The position numbers and the translations under genes were made by a program. Source: an uncultured Bulleidia sp. (lineage in GTDB: Bacteria > Bacillota_I > Bacilli_A > Erysipelotrichales > Erysipelotrichaceae). From it: a DNA stretch of 32,821 nucleotides. Position 1 is the stretch's first letter. Each line of letters opens with the position of its first letter. Under the pieces are notes generated by a model. That model made no database searches. It was not told the origin of the DNA and saw only the letters and a program-made list of their open reading frames with translations. Of the stretch, positions 32,391 to 32,821 are shown in pieces. The DNA is taken from contig CAMUDN010000011.1 in NCBI GenBank assembly GCA_947087645.1, positions 1-32,821 on the forward strand, read 5' to 3'.

Positions 32391-32797
32391 AAGATAATTA
32401 GGAAATATAATTAAGAAGTAAATGCGATGATCAATATAAGATAAACTAAAACATTGATCGATATATTTGCGAAAAAGTTGTCTAATTATACTTAAAATTA
32501 TAGGATAGTTATTTTAAAGAAATGAGAGAATAAGTGATTTATTTTCTCATTTTTCTATTTATTTTTATAACAAATACAAAACAAATTTTAAAATAATGAG
32601 ATATCAAACATGTATAAGAATTTGAAGCATATGTTATTTTATTAATACGACGATGGTTTATTCATATAGTTATATATTACAGGTAGCTGATTATGAATTT
32701 TAATTAATTTAATATGTTTCTAATTAGTGTTTTATATTTTTTTAATAATTATGAGATGAAATAAATTAGAAAAAATAAAAAAAGACAGGAAAAACAC
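32391..32797. other. Non-coding AT-rich stretch
   Basis: No open frame of note on either strand. It contains an inverted repeat GATCAAT (32429-32435) / ATTGATC (32453-32459), the terminator at 32520-32554, and then about 240 bases of very AT-rich sequence with no other structure that I can see. Confidence 0.6.
32520..32554 (+). terminator. Intrinsic terminator after the coiled-coil gene
   Basis: ATGAGAGAATAA / TTATTTTCTCAT (one G-U pair) with a 5-base loop and a following run of T. It is about 130 bases past the stop codon. Confidence 0.8.
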
Positions 32798-32821
32798 TTG
32801 CAAAGCTCATTAGTGAATGGT
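32798..32821 (+). promoter_or_regulatory. Truncated strong promoter at the window end
   Basis: TTGCAA (32798-32803) followed by exactly 17 bases and then a T as the final base, where a -10 box would begin. The AT-rich upstream run (AAAAAATAAAAAAAGACAGG region) would act as an UP element. This layout is common for rRNA or tRNA operons, but the -10 is outside the window. Confidence 0.35.

Overview
The window reads as chromosomal DNA from a very AT-rich, low-GC Gram-positive bacterium. The clues are lipoprotein signal peptides with lipoboxes, strong AGGAGG-type ribosome sites, an RNase J gene, a Gram-positive type peptide deformylase, the gene order ftsW-rsmD-coaD, a CIRCE-like element and an M-box riboswitch. 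My best guess is the Erysipelotrichales/Coprobacillaceae area, but this is inference from composition and gene style, not from a marker gene. I see no insertion sequence, phage or CRISPR array.

Region 1 (1-8605): the 3' part of a large repetitive beta-rich surface-type protein. It is followed by a tight same-strand run of a siderophore/heme-type ABC importer (binding lipoprotein, two permeases, ATPase), a transglutaminase-fold lipoprotein and a Sel1-repeat protein, closed by a terminator. Region 2 (8680-11657): a Feo ferrous iron operon with two feoA genes and feoB. Region 3 (11641-14082, minus): def and RNase J, facing feoB across a shared terminator. Region 4 (14166-17644): ftsW, rsmD, coaD and a degenerate Gfo/Idh-like protein joined by ATGA overlaps, then a small SSB-like gene. 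Region 5 (17661-19335): a TRIC/UPF0126 channel, an 85-residue FakA-like mini protein, a membrane protein on the minus strand and tRNA-Leu(CAA).

Region 6 (19363-22755, minus): a zinc operon with a Fur-family regulator (Zur-like), znuA, znuC, znuB and a Cys-rich OB-like lipoprotein. Region 7 (22757-27315): an NADH oxidase on the minus strand and, divergently, an M-box riboswitch with a short upstream ORF and a second terminator-like hairpin ahead of an Mg2+-importing P-type ATPase. Region 8 (27302-32390): a WYL regulator, a small membrane protein, htpG under a CIRCE-like operator, an XRE regulator, an RlmA-type rRNA methyltransferase and a small coiled-coil protein. The last 430 bases hold no gene; the final bases look like the -35 region of a strong promoter cut off by the window end.

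The common theme is metal homeostasis: two iron importers, one zinc importer with its regulator, and one magnesium pump under RNA control, interleaved with housekeeping genes. Three points deserve most attention. First, the mgtA leader stacks a riboswitch, a short ORF with a strong ribosome site and a second weak terminator. Second, several genes have a -10 promoter box ending six or seven bases before the ATG and no ribosome site, suggesting leaderless mRNAs. Third, the mosaic repeat protein lies next to an iron/heme-type transporter.
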